DNA of 64,000 bases from Chlorokybus atmophyticus. Its lineage: Eukaryota; Streptophyta; Chlorokybophyceae; Chlorokybales; Chlorokybaceae. How positions within the stretch are numbered: the first letter of the stretch is position 1; each line of letters starts with the position of its first letter. Shown here one piece after another: positions 52,779-63,785 of the stretch. The position numbers and the translations under genes are program-made. The DNA is taken from assembly GCA_009103225.1 (NCBI GenBank), contig RHPI01003369.1, forward strand, positions 1,219,345-1,283,344, read 5' to 3'. Below the pieces are notes generated by a model, which saw only the letters and a program-made list of their open reading frames with translations, was not told the origin of the DNA and searched no databases.

Positions 52779-53113
52779 TGTAAGGGGAGAGTGCTCCCTC
52801 CTCCCTTTAATCCCCTACCCCAACACCGCCACCAGCCACGACGCCGCTACCGCCGCCGCCAGGGCAATTGCCGAAGCAGAAGATGATCCCCTGGCTATGC
52901 CGCTGCGTTAGCAGCGCCGCTATACATCTGATATCGACATGAGACTCATGTCTCATGTCGATATCAGCGTTACAGATAAGTAACACTACATTAGGGCCTT
53001 AACACTAGGTTAACGGCCCTAATACGGCTTAACTGGCTGTACATACCCGTTGGGACCCTTATTCAATCTTATATAAGGGCGGGGAACCTCTATAGAGGTA
53101 GCACTCCGTTACA
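52779..53113 (-). repeat. Chromovirus 5' LTR with 16-bp hairpin
   Basis: It contains GATATCGACATGAGAC and its exact reverse complement separated by TCAT (about 52931-52966). The other LTRs keep shorter versions of this hairpin. An exact second copy of this LTR lies at 59038-59372. Confidence 0.9.
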
Positions 53114-54289
53114 CAAAGTGCATTAAAGCATCTGGTCTACAGCCCCTGGTGTAATTGAAGTTGCGCGCCCCCGCCTTGCTCGTTTCTTGCAAGAATTGAT
53201 ATTGCTTTGCGCTTGTTTATGCCACATGTGTGCATAAATGTGTGTGCACGATTGTGCATTGCAAACCCAAGTCTATACCTTATACATGTGGAGGCTTTTC
53301 AACGTTTCAAGCCATTTAGATGCTCACTACACACCGTGAGCATATATGCAGCTTTGCTCACACGAGCAATCAACTTGATAAAGACTTCTGCAAGCTTACC
53401 CATCATAACATTATTGTAGTGCTAGACGGTTCGTAACCAATCGATTATCTTCAAAACTACGTACCTCCATTCATAACATCAAGCCCTTGTTGAACCATAA
53501 TAGTCAACTTATGTTGATATATTGATGTTTGATCGGATTCATCTAGTGCTTGAAATCTTCAATTAATTTAAAAACACGATCAATATGCTATGAAAACGAT
53601 GATGCCACCGAAAGGTTTGATGTTTACATGATGCAATCAAGTTGCACTTATGTATTGTGTGTGTACACATTTTGATAATGTTTCGCTGCACGCGGCGGCT
53701 GTGGTGGGTGTTTGGGCTTAGGAATGGTTGCATACATTGCAGTTGGTCATCATTATGAATAGCACATTGTGCAATGCATTGCCACATATTAAATCGTATA
53801 TGAAACATATCAAACAGATCTCAAATATGTGAAAATACCATAACATAAGTATTTATGTCATGTTATATTCGTATTCGTATTTCATATCGTGTAACTATGC
53901 ATCGAGCTTGTTAGCTATACTATAGCTATGGTGGTTAGCTAGTAGCTAACCACACCATACGTACAAGTCAATTCAATGACCATTAACAATGTCTTGTGCT
54001 TTTATTGTTCTGAAATAGCAATAGTAGATTATGTTAGCCTTAACTAAGCTTGAAGTTTAATGTCTTTTTATGCATGGTTTCACACTTCTTTCGCAAATTT
54101 TATACCTCTCACTTTTCTTTGGCTTTTATTTTATGGTGCACATGCACTCTTGTAGGCTTGACCAAGGCTCGAATTCAAGCTGCGCTTGTATGTCCGTAAC
54201 ACCCACAACCATAAGCATTCCTTCTCATAGTAGTGTACTTGAAAGGGAATACAGTGTAGCAGCGACCTGAGAATTAACCTGTGCATGGC
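53114..54289. other. AT-rich spacer right of the chromovirus
   Basis: No gene seen. A TTAGCTA-rich palindromic patch (about 53904-53955, GCTATACTATAGCTATGGTGG then TTAGCTAGTAGCTAA) occurs. The stretch is repeated exactly at 59373-60548. Confidence 0.55.
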
Positions 54290-54827
54290 AACATCAATAG
54301 CAATTCAACTCAAATCTCCAGGGCGCGTTTGCTTTGCAAGCCAGGACGCGGTTTTTGCAGGACTCTGCTGCGTAGTCGTCGTCGGCGTCTGCTGGCTTCG
54401 CAGCGAGTCCTGCCAAAATTGCTGTTACATAATCTCTAAATAGCTTATACATAACATGACTCAAGTTCCGCACCTGCATAGGCATTGTGTGTCATGTAGC
54501 CCAGCAGCTGGCAAGCTGGAGGCGCAACTTTACCTGGGCCTTCATGCATGCATAGTTTCGCAGCAATGACGCCGCACTAAGCCGCACTACACAGTTGAGG
54601 CGGAGCCGCGTAGTTTGTGTGCCGCGCAAGCCGAAAGCGCAGAGCCTGTCCGTTCAAGCATTGTTAGCTCCAAGTGGCCACTATATATGGTAGAAGTGAC
54701 TGACTGCATGCCTGACTTGATAGCTTAGAGAGTGCATGCTCATGCACCGGCGACTGTTCGCCTAGCTTGCAGCTTGTCGGTGTAGAAGGACAACCACGAC
54801 AAGTAAGGTGACAGCCGGTCTAGGCCT

Positions 54828-54836
<9 letters not shown>

Positions 54837-54874
<38 letters not shown>

Positions 54875-54960
54875 CGCATTAGGCTTTGCCGCCGAAGAAC
54901 CGTGTGGTCCTGTTTTGCGCTATGCCATGCATGCATTGGTGGGTGGGTGACCCACTCGGG

Positions 54961-55039
<79 letters not shown>
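54837..55039. repeat. (TC)n and (GA)n microsatellites
   Basis: A CT run at 54837-54870 and a GA run at 54964-55039 flank about 90 bp of unique sequence, giving complementary arms. The Arg/Glu and Leu/Ser open frames are spurious. Confidence 0.95.
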
Positions 55040-55043
<4 letters not shown>

Positions 55044-55361
55044 GCTGCCAGCAATTACTGCCTTGCCATTGCCATGCACTCAAGCATTGCTAGCTGCTGT
55101 CAGTCACATTGAGCTTCATACCAATGCACGACGTTGAGCAAGTTACGTGAGTTGATCACATGGCGTTTGCAGGCTTCGTAAGCGCCAGCTTTGTAACATG
55201 GCAACTCCAACAGCGGTGCTGGCAGTTCAGGCAAGCCAGAGAAAGGTGTGTTCAAAACACTGCAGACCGGCGGTAGACTGCTCGATGAAAATCAGCAACA
55301 GCTACACATTGTTCGCCCCATGCTGATCTGTGCAGAACTGTGTTCTGTTATTAATCGCCAG

Positions 55362-56281
55362 ATGAAAAACTTGGAGGTGACGCACAAGACGTGGCACTAG
55401 ACACCACAAATGTCGGCAAGGAGGCTCTTGCAGACAAGGAAAAGACAAAGAGAACAAAGAGAAGAGTGACAAAGAGGAGAAAGACAAGAACAAGAACAGC
55501 GCAAGTAAGCCACTATGTCATGCAGCTGATCATGCACGCACGCGCGCCATGCCCACCTGTGACGTTTGATGTATTGGGCAACAACAGGCTTGGCGTCTCG
55601 AGTCAACAGCTATTTGTCACCAAGTCCGTGGGCCAGCTCTCTTTGACATGTGAGTGTGCAATTGGTGCTCATTCTTGACTGTTACGGGGGGTTGCGTGTG
55701 TTGTGCATGCGCGGACGCGCACCCGTGTGCACCTGTGCGTGCACCTATGTGTGCATGCATGTGTAAGCTTGTATATGTAAACAGTCTCGAACATCACAAG
55801 TCTGGCAACGCTTTACGTGCGCGCGAGCGAAGCTGACAGCTCCTCATTCCACTTTCGCGATGCCGTCGTGGCACTCGTCATCGCCAACATCGCCCTCAGC
55901 GGCATAGTCCTCCTCCTGCAGGTGAGTTGTGGCTAAGTCAGAGCTTGATAGTATGACACAGGCTGTCAACATGCATGGCCTTGGTACTCATCATTAAGCA
56001 TTGCAAGCCTTCACATCAAACCAAATGTTGCGCTCCATCTTGCATGATGTTGTTGTTCTTGACAGAATAACTTGCAGGGTACGTTTGTGGTATCGTCGTG
56101 GGAGACCAAAATACCACAGAGGCTTAAAAAGCTCTTCCCAAACGACGATGACCATGTGTTCCCAGGATGGCAGCGCGCATGTAACACGGTTACGACCCTG
56201 CTGACTATAACCATATCACTTCTGACTGCCATGATATCTGGGCTTAGTGTAAAGATCGATCCATTAAACTTTATTTATTGA
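55362..56281 (+). CDS. Ninjurin-like membrane protein, paralog 1
   Basis: Ninjurins are small two-helix plasma membrane proteins; animal NINJ1 oligomerises to rupture the membrane during lytic cell death. Three core exons are clear: 55610-55649 (LFVTKSVGQLSLT), 55785-55921 (NITSLATLYVRASEADSS, then ALVIANIALSGIVLLLQ) and 56078-56281 (GTFVVSSWETKIPQ, DDDHVFPGW, NTVTTLLTITISLLTAMISG). This follows the family pattern: a KKSxAxxxLxxALLxANASQL-like amphipathic segment, a first hydrophobic helix ending LVLQ, a polar loop, then a second hydrophobic helix ending ITAxxG. The N-terminal exon (55362-55504) is a Lys/Arg-rich segment (KEKTKRTKRRVTKRRKTR); its joining phase and the true start are uncertain. 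The Asp-rich loop between helices is longer than in animals. The assignment rests on motif pattern and topology. Confidence 0.65.
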
Positions 56282-58502
56282 ATGCAGCCCTACCTGGCAA
56301 ATAGATAACAGGGTACTACAAATAGTTCTTGTTAGCAATAAGCCCGAGTGCAAGCGCACATTATAATGTTTCATGTAGACTCGCATTTAGCCTTACATGT
56401 CATTATATACATCATCAAGTTTGAAGTTCTGTACTGTAATGCATGAGTGCATCGAATATTAGTCGATTGTACTTAATGTGTGCGAGTCCCCCCCTTTGTA
56501 TACGTTGTGGCCTCAATGTTGCACTTCTGATATCTCCACACTAATAGGGAGAGGCCCTTTCCCTAGAAAAGAGGCGGGGGGGGGGGGGGGGGGGGNCAAG
56601 TCACTATGGACTACATGTAGCATGTGTAGTTAAAGCTACCAATGTTGTATAAATACTCATTAATGTAATAGCGTGCTTGATAACATTTTATGCTTGATTT
56701 GTGGTCCAAAGTAACAAAGTAAAAACACACATACTCATAAAGTCTTATTTTCACCTTTAATATATACATGTTTTTATGTAAGATGAAGTAAATTATCACT
56801 TTGCGCCTCATTTTGTGAATCGAGTGCACAAGAGACAATATTTTGAATGGTAGCATGCATTATGGCATGGTGTTAAGCACACGCAGCGACGGTCATGCAT
56901 GACAGCAAGCACGCTGCACATGCAGTCTCATGCAAGCACATCATACCGCTCAGTTACCATCAGGCTGCTCATAACTCTGCCTAACACTGCAACTCCCTAC
57001 CCCGTTGGTCACACCGGCATCCATGTTGTGAATCATATGCACGCAGGCACCATCATGTCGGCGCCTCGACACATCAATAACAGAACAGGCAAACCACGCA
57101 CTCCCCTGCCGCTCTTAACGCCACCGGCAACCATTGCGATCGCTGCAACGTGGCTCCATCATGTTGTTAAGACTGCGCGTCCTTTTATGTTTCATGAGCT
57201 AAATTATGTACAATATGACGTGCAGTGCATAACACTCTTTTTAGGCATGTGCTATTGTTTGTTATAGTGTTACGATGAACAATAATGATGTTAATACCAT
57301 GATACCATGATAAGTATTAAACTTAGCTATGTTATGCAGCAGTGACAAGTGATGGCAGCAGATTGGTCCTTTGTCATAAAACATCCATACCTTTTTACAT
57401 GAGGCAAAGATCGCAAGAGGATTGTGTTATATATACCCCCACGCCCCCCCTCCCCGAAGCCCCTGTCATGCCAGCGGCCCAGGGGGGGCCAACTTCCTCA
57501 TTGATGCCTACAGCCAGGCATCGTTCCCGCTGTCATGCTAATCGTCAACGTCCGCAAAGTTTCCTCGACCATGCCTATAGCCAGGCATTCGCGCCTGCTA
57601 GTAGCATGAGGACCGCGCGCCGCGTGTCGTACGACTGCCACGGCGGTCGTAAGTTGTAGGTACCATCGTAGCTGTTCCGTTCTGGCTCAGCTCGAACTGC
57701 ATCGAGTTCTAACGGCTCTATCGCTTGAACTCACAACTAGCCGCTGCTCTAGGACTGCACAATTGTAAGTAGATGCGGCTGTACTATAAGTAGCAGACTT
57801 AGCCCCATTGTTACTTGGCAAGACTGTGAGTACGAAGCAAGGACTGATCAACGCCCCAACCTCTGCAATACAAGGACTACACGTGAGCTTGGCGTGTTTG
57901 TGATTGTTGTGTGTTGTGTATGGATGCGGAGCACACAGATACACACTGCATTTGCCTCACATACTAGCTGCGCGTGCTGGCATGATTGAGCATACACACG
58001 TATCAGTCAGGGTTTGCTATCACACATGTTAGTAGCACCCATAGCTCCTACTTAACAGTGAACATACATATATACATACATACACGTGCATCTTGCTATC
58101 GTGGGAAGGCCCTGTGAGCACATCATCTTAATAGATGGCTTGCTGCCTACATAGCTTCCTCTACACTTATGCTGGGTGGGAGCTCTTCTCGGCTGCACAC
58201 GGATGTCTACAACAGCCCACGAGGCTGGCCTCATTCCCTATCATGGCAATACGGTTGGGAGCGACCTGGAGGGGCACACGACCCTGCCAGGCCCGACAGC
58301 CCTTGCACGGCTTCAAGCTGCACGGCTTCAAGCCAAGTTGAAAAACTTGTGTTTAAGCTCTTTGGGATGTATTACGGTTTGGTAGTACATTACCTAGTAG
58401 ATGGAAGCCCTGACAGCACCACGTCATTGCAAGGTAGGCGATGACACTCTTGAACCACCTTACCTCCAGCTCCAAGCCGTCTAGGCTATCATGTGGATGC
58501 CC
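56282..58502. other. Spacer with a contig join at 56596
   Basis: A poly-G run (56575-56595) ends in a single n at 56596. AT-rich to about 56.9 kb, then mixed. Short open frames (56899-57267, 57342-57659, 58135-58444) overlap in several frames and carry no recognised motif. Confidence 0.5.
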
Positions 58503-60763
58503 CAGGCCGAGATCGACAAGTCGTGAGTTTGATATCGACCGCTCAGAATGACTGACTCTGGCGGCCCCACCGCAGCGACTGGCGGTCGGAACATCCGATA
58601 TTGCCACCGGACTGCCCCACAAAGGTTGACAATGTAAAATCACTTCAAACCCTTCACACCACCACGAATCCACGTGGTGGCAAGCACACACAAGTGAAAT
58701 ACTATATGATTGTCACTATGTAATGTGCTGGCATACAATGCTTAGAGGAGCGGCCTGAGTGGCCGCCTCCCCTAACAGCAAGCTAGGCTAGGCCAGGGCA
58801 ACTAGGCTAGGCTAGGCTAAGCAAGCAAGGCTAAGCTACACCAGCAGCAGCGTTTACACCACCACCACCACAACAACAACAACCAACAACAACCACTACC
58901 CACCCTAGCTGGTGGCTAGTGCTAGTGCTAGTTGCCGCCGCCGTCGCTGCAGTCACTGCCGCCTGCCGCCTGCCGCCTTTAAGCCCACGCCGCCGCCGCC
59001 CCCCACACATCCCTCGCCGCCCTTGCTTCGATACCAATGTAAGGGGAGAGTGCTCCCTCCTCCCTTTAATCCCCTACCCCAACACCGCCACCAGCCACGA
59101 CGCCGCTACCGCCGCCGCCAGGGCAATTGCCGAAGCAGAAGATGATCCCCTGGCTATGCCGCTGCGTTAGCAGCGCCGCTATACATCTGATATCGACATG
59201 AGACTCATGTCTCATGTCGATATCAGCGTTACAGATAAGTAACACTACATTAGGGCCTTAACACTAGGTTAACGGCCCTAATACGGCTTAACTGGCTGTA
59301 CATACCCGTTGGGACCCTTATTCAATCTTATATAAGGGCGGGGAACCTCTATAGAGGTAGCACTCCGTTACACAAAGTGCATTAAAGCATCTGGTCTACA
59401 GCCCCTGGTGTAATTGAAGTTGCGCGCCCCCGCCTTGCTCGTTTCTTGCAAGAATTGATATTGCTTTGCGCTTGTTTATGCCACATGTGTGCATAAATGT
59501 GTGTGCACGATTGTGCATTGCAAACCCAAGTCTATACCTTATACATGTGGAGGCTTTTCAACGTTTCAAGCCATTTAGATGCTCACTACACACCGTGAGC
59601 ATATATGCAGCTTTGCTCACACGAGCAATCAACTTGATAAAGACTTCTGCAAGCTTACCCATCATAACATTATTGTAGTGCTAGACGGTTCGTAACCAAT
59701 CGATTATCTTCAAAACTACGTACCTCCATTCATAACATCAAGCCCTTGTTGAACCATAATAGTCAACTTATGTTGATATATTGATGTTTGATCGGATTCA
59801 TCTAGTGCTTGAAATCTTCAATTAATTTAAAAACACGATCAATATGCTATGAAAACGATGATGCCACCGAAAGGTTTGATGTTTACATGATGCAATCAAG
59901 TTGCACTTATGTATTGTGTGTGTACACATTTTGATAATGTTTCGCTGCACGCGGCGGCTGTGGTGGGTGTTTGGGCTTAGGAATGGTTGCATACATTGCA
60001 GTTGGTCATCATTATGAATAGCACATTGTGCAATGCATTGCCACATATTAAATCGTATATGAAACATATCAAACAGATCTCAAATATGTGAAAATACCAT
60101 AACATAAGTATTTATGTCATGTTATATTCGTATTCGTATTTCATATCGTGTAACTATGCATCGAGCTTGTTAGCTATACTATAGCTATGGTGGTTAGCTA
60201 GTAGCTAACCACACCATACGTACAAGTCAATTCAATGACCATTAACAATGTCTTGTGCTTTTATTGTTCTGAAATAGCAATAGTAGATTATGTTAGCCTT
60301 AACTAAGCTTGAAGTTTAATGTCTTTTTATGCATGGTTTCACACTTCTTTCGCAAATTTTATACCTCTCACTTTTCTTTGGCTTTTATTTTATGGTGCAC
60401 ATGCACTCTTGTAGGCTTGACCAAGGCTCGAATTCAAGCTGCGCTTGTATGTCCGTAACACCCACAACCATAAGCATTCCTTCTCATAGTAGTGTACTTG
60501 AAAGGGAATACAGTGTAGCAGCGACCTGAGAATTAACCTGTGCATGGCAACATCAATAGCAATTCAACTCAAATCTCCAGGGCGCGTTTGCTTTGCAAGC
60601 CAGGACGCGGTTTTTGCAGGACTCTGCTGCGTAGTCGTCGTCGGCGTCTGCTGGCTTCGCAGCGAGTCCTGCCAAAATTGCTGTTACATAATCTCTAAAT
60701 AGCTTATACATAACATGACTCAAGTTCCGCACCTGCATAGGCATTGTGTGTCATGTAGCCCAG
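58503..60763. repeat. Exact 2,261-bp duplication, copy B, ending at a single n
   Basis: Repeats 52244-54504 with constant offset, including a complete chromovirus LTR at 59038-59372, but without the rest of the element: the left end lies inside the 5' leader. It terminates exactly at the single n at 60764. No chromovirus coding sequence is attached. Confidence 0.92.
59038..59372 (-). repeat. Chromovirus LTR inside duplication copy B
   Basis: Identical by eye to the 5' LTR at 52779-53113, including the GATATCGACATGAGAC hairpin. Confidence 0.9.
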
Positions 60764-60764
60764 N

Positions 60765-61147
60765 ACATACAATACTTCATCGATCGATGAATCGTACAAT
60801 TACGTATGGTCAGTACGATGGCTACGAAGAATGTTATACAGAGGATTTTATTGCTTACATTGGATTTACCGGCATAACAAAGATATTTTTATATATACAT
60901 GTATGTGATCATATGTTTTAACACAGTCATAAATATGCCTGTATGCGTTTCAAGAGTATAGTAAAGTCTCTCATAACAATTAATGGATTACCCCCGCCAT
61001 ACGACTAGCAACTTGGTGGCATAGTGTATTCGCATAGCAGGATAGACTCGTCTCGGCTGATTCTTACAGCCATAGCACCCTCATCACTGGAGGAGCAAAA
61101 ACTGTCATGATCGAAACATCCAACCTAAGATGGATGTTTTCCTATAA
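60765..61147. other. Spacer after the contig join
   Basis: AT-rich sequence starting directly after the n. No gene or repeat recognised except a short CATCGATCGATG palindrome at about 60778-60789. Confidence 0.5.
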
Positions 61148-61617
61148 GTCAAGAATCCCGAGGGGCTTCCGGCTGCTATTCACTGCGTCCGGGGGTCCGA
61201 TGTGGGTCAACTGTTGTTGATGGTGAGCCGAGTTGTTTTTACGGTTATCATTACGTGTTAACGTGCGTGCAGCGTGACTGGGTTCGCTGCCGTTTGCACA
61301 TGTCGATGAGTGTTGATGGCGACGCAGTCGATGCTGCAACGTCAGAGCGCTGACATATCGCCTACTGTTTGTAGTGCATACACAATTTGAATTTTACAAA
61401 ACGCTCTTTTCGCAGCGGTTAGGGCCGCAACGACGTCGACTGAGCGCGATTACGGCGCTCATTAACGTCCATGCCAACTTGTCATGACGCCGACACAAGT
61501 TAACAAAAAGAGACAAAATCAGCTCGCGGTGACGGCGACACTACACGACTAACGTCAAATGGAAACGGCACAGAGTCAACAATCCGGACGCAATGGGGAC
61601 CCCTCGGGCTTCTTGAC
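61148..61617. mobile_element. MITE-like element with imperfect terminal inverted repeats
   Basis: The left end GTCAAGAATCCCGAGGGG and the right end, read in reverse complement as GTCAAGAAGCCCGAGGGG, match at 17 of 18 positions. Both then continue to a TGCGTCCGG block. About 470 bp, no open frame of note. Size and ends fit a non-autonomous DNA transposon. The outermost bases and target-site duplication are not clear. Confidence 0.45.
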
Positions 61618-61679
61618 TGCTATACCCTACCTCCTGGAATGCAACAACAAGTTGTGGTCCACAACCGTTCCTCTAAAGG

Positions 61680-62392
61680 AATAACAGCGACGTGAGAATC
61701 ATTGCCATACTGACATCTCCGGGCCGCGTGTGCTTTGTAAGCCAGGACGCGGTTTGTGGCGGGACTCTGCTGCGTAGACGGCGTCCATGCGTTTGGCCTC
61801 CACAGCAAGTCCTGCCAAAACCGCTTCTGCGTTTACTCCTGCGAATGCGCGCTTGTCCTATTCGGACTTCAAAACCCCAGCAGCTAGACCACTCTAACAG
61901 CAGCAACCCTGGGCTGTGGGCCTTCATGCATTCGTTACAGCTGATAGGCTACAGGCGCAACTGCCTCGGCCTTCATACATGGATTTGTTTCGCAGCAGTG
62001 ACGCCACAGTAAGCCGCACCTTTCAGCTGAGCCAGAGCCGCGTAGTTTGTTTGCCGCGCAAGTTGAAACGCGCAAAGCCTGTCCCACTAAGCCTTATCAG
62101 GTATTAGCCTCTCTTAGTGGCAGAAGCGACTGACTGACTCGACAGTTTAAAGAGTGCATGCTCCTGCGCCGGCGACTGTCCGCCTAGTTTACAGCTTGTC
62201 GGCTGCACGTGCACCGGCAGGACAACCACGACAAGTAAGTTGAGAGAGCCAGTCTAGGCCTTGACCCTCGCTCTGTCCCTCAGCAGGCTACAACCCCCAT
62301 TGCTTTTGCTGCCGCCGCCAGTGGGCTGCTGTATTGCTGTATGCTATGCATGCCACGAGAGAGAGCCACGAGAGAGAGCCACGAGAGAGAGC

Positions 62393-62472
<80 letters not shown>

Positions 62473-62473
62473 N

Positions 62474-62505
<32 letters not shown>

Positions 62506-63785
62506 AACTACTGCCTTGCAACTGCCTTAGCATCATGCAATGCATGTCAAGCTAGCTGCTTTCAGTCACATTGAACCTCACACCAATGCAACCAATGAGC
62601 AAGTTGCGTGCGTTGACCACATGGCAGGTTTTGCAGGCTTCTCTAACCCCAGCTCTGTGATATGTCTGAACATCGAAGCCCTTCAACAGTGCAGAACTCG
62701 CCAGCAGGTGGCAGTCGAGTTCAGTCAGCTCTATTGGTGTTGTCGCACTGCAGTCAGGCAGTAGATTGCAGGATGGCAGTCTAGCAACTTCACACTTGCC
62801 GTGCTATGTTACGTTATGTGTGCAGACTATGTGTGTTCTGTTGTTGTCCAGGTGTCATACCTGGCGCGAGGGAACAACAACACACAATACAAGGCACAAC
62901 GCATGCAACCGGCGAAGCGACTGAGAGTAAGCCACCATGCCATGCAGGCCATTGTGTCAGTGAGTTAAGGTGTCTGCGCACGCGCGCTCGCGTATTCATC
63001 TTGCACATGCAGCGTTTAGCAATTTGAGGTTCTGTAACAATGAAATCGGAAGCGAAACCAGCAAACACATGCAGCTCCGCGTGAAAAGGAACTGAAGTCT
63101 CGAGCTGACAGTTTTGCGTCCGCCAAAACCGTGGGCCAACTCTCCTTGACATGTGAGCCTGCATTGCTGCCTGCTCTTGACTGTTACAAGGGCAAGGTGG
63201 TGCATGCACGCGAACGCGTCCGTGTGCGTCTGCACGTGTGCGTGTGTAAAATTGCACATGTACACAGTCGCGAACATCACAAGTCTGGCAACGCTTTACG
63301 TGCGTGCGAGTGAAGCTGACAGCTCCGTATTCCACTTCCGCAATGCCGTGATGGGACTCGTCATCACCACCATTGCCCTGAGTGGCATCGTCCTCCTGCT
63401 GCAAGTAAGTATGGTATAGTTGTGTCATACCATCCACACGCATGGCCAACAACACCAAGCATTGCGAGCCTTCACACCCCATGCTGCCACCTAGCTTATC
63501 TGATGTTGTTATATACAACGTATCTAGGGTACGTTGGTGGCGTCGTCCCCGGATACCAATATACCAAAGTGGCTCGAATGGATGTTTCCAGACGACGACG
63601 AAGCTACCAGTGGATCCAATGCTACCAGTGGATCCAATGCCAAGCATTTACATGTGTTTCCTTCTTGGATACGCGCATCTAACATGATCACGACTCTCCT
63701 TACTGTAGTCATCTTATTTCTTACCGCGATGATATCCGGGTTGAGTGGAAAGATTGACCCAAACGCAGCGCCATCGGGCAAGTAG
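61680..63785 (+). repeat. Older segmental duplication, unit 2
   Basis: Diverged counterpart of 54290-56281. It carries the same upstream blocks, a GA microsatellite (62383-62503, with a single n at 62473) and the second ninjurin-like gene. Confidence 0.8.
62852..63785 (+). CDS. Ninjurin-like membrane protein, paralog 2
   Basis: Core exons correspond one to one with paralog 1: about 63115-63152 (FASAKTVGQLSLT), 63268-63404 (NITSLATLYVRASEADSSVF, then GLVITTIALSGIVLLLQ; the same 137-nt length as in paralog 1) and 63528-63785 (GTLVASSPDTNIPKWLEWMF, HVFPSWIRASNMITTLLTVV, LFLTAMISGLSGKIDP). The loop is longer than in paralog 1 because of a tandem repeat (ATSGSN twice). Conserved intron positions and conservative substitutions suggest that both copies are or were under selection. 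The upstream exon (62852-62931, Gln/Thr-rich) differs from that of paralog 1, and the start is uncertain. A membrane-rupture function is only inferred from the family. Confidence 0.65.

Larger units (their letters stand above)
45589..53113 (-). mobile_element. Full-length degenerate Ty3/gypsy chromovirus (about 7.5 kb)
   Basis: Two TG...CA LTRs (3' LTR 45589-45925, 5' LTR 52779-53113) differ at roughly 20 positions by eye, about 6%. Next to the 5' LTR is a primer-binding site resembling initiator-Met tRNA, and next to the 3' LTR a polypurine tract. The internal order on the minus strand is gag with a CCHC knuckle, aspartic protease, reverse transcriptase, RNase H, integrase and chromodomain, which is diagnostic of chromoviruses. 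The coding sequence is broken by in-frame stops and frame changes, so the copy is dead. The flanks CATAG and CAAAG are a 4/5 match and may be a decayed 5-bp target-site duplication. A shorter relative sits at 20.4-21.0 kb. Confidence 0.92.
52244..54504. repeat. Exact 2,261-bp duplication, copy A (partner 58503-60763)
   Basis: It spans the 5' leader and 5' LTR of the chromovirus plus 1.39 kb of flanking DNA. The offset to copy B is 6259 throughout, and all open frames inside translate identically, so there are no indels and I noticed no substitutions. Confidence 0.92.
54290..56281 (+). repeat. Older segmental duplication, unit 1 (partner about 61680-63785)
   Basis: Matching blocks appear in the same order in both units: the GCCAGGACGCGGTTT stretch near 54340/61740, the CGGCGACTG...ACAACCACGACAAG stretch near 54750/62170, a long (GA)n run, and the ninjurin-like exons. 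Similarity is high in blocks but clearly diverged, unlike the exact 2,261-bp copy. Both units also keep the GA microsatellite upstream of the gene. Confidence 0.8.

Noticed and set aside
54820-55137. Arg-Glu and Leu-Ser repeat proteins (also at 62261-62574)
   Set aside because: Pure translations of GA/TC microsatellites.
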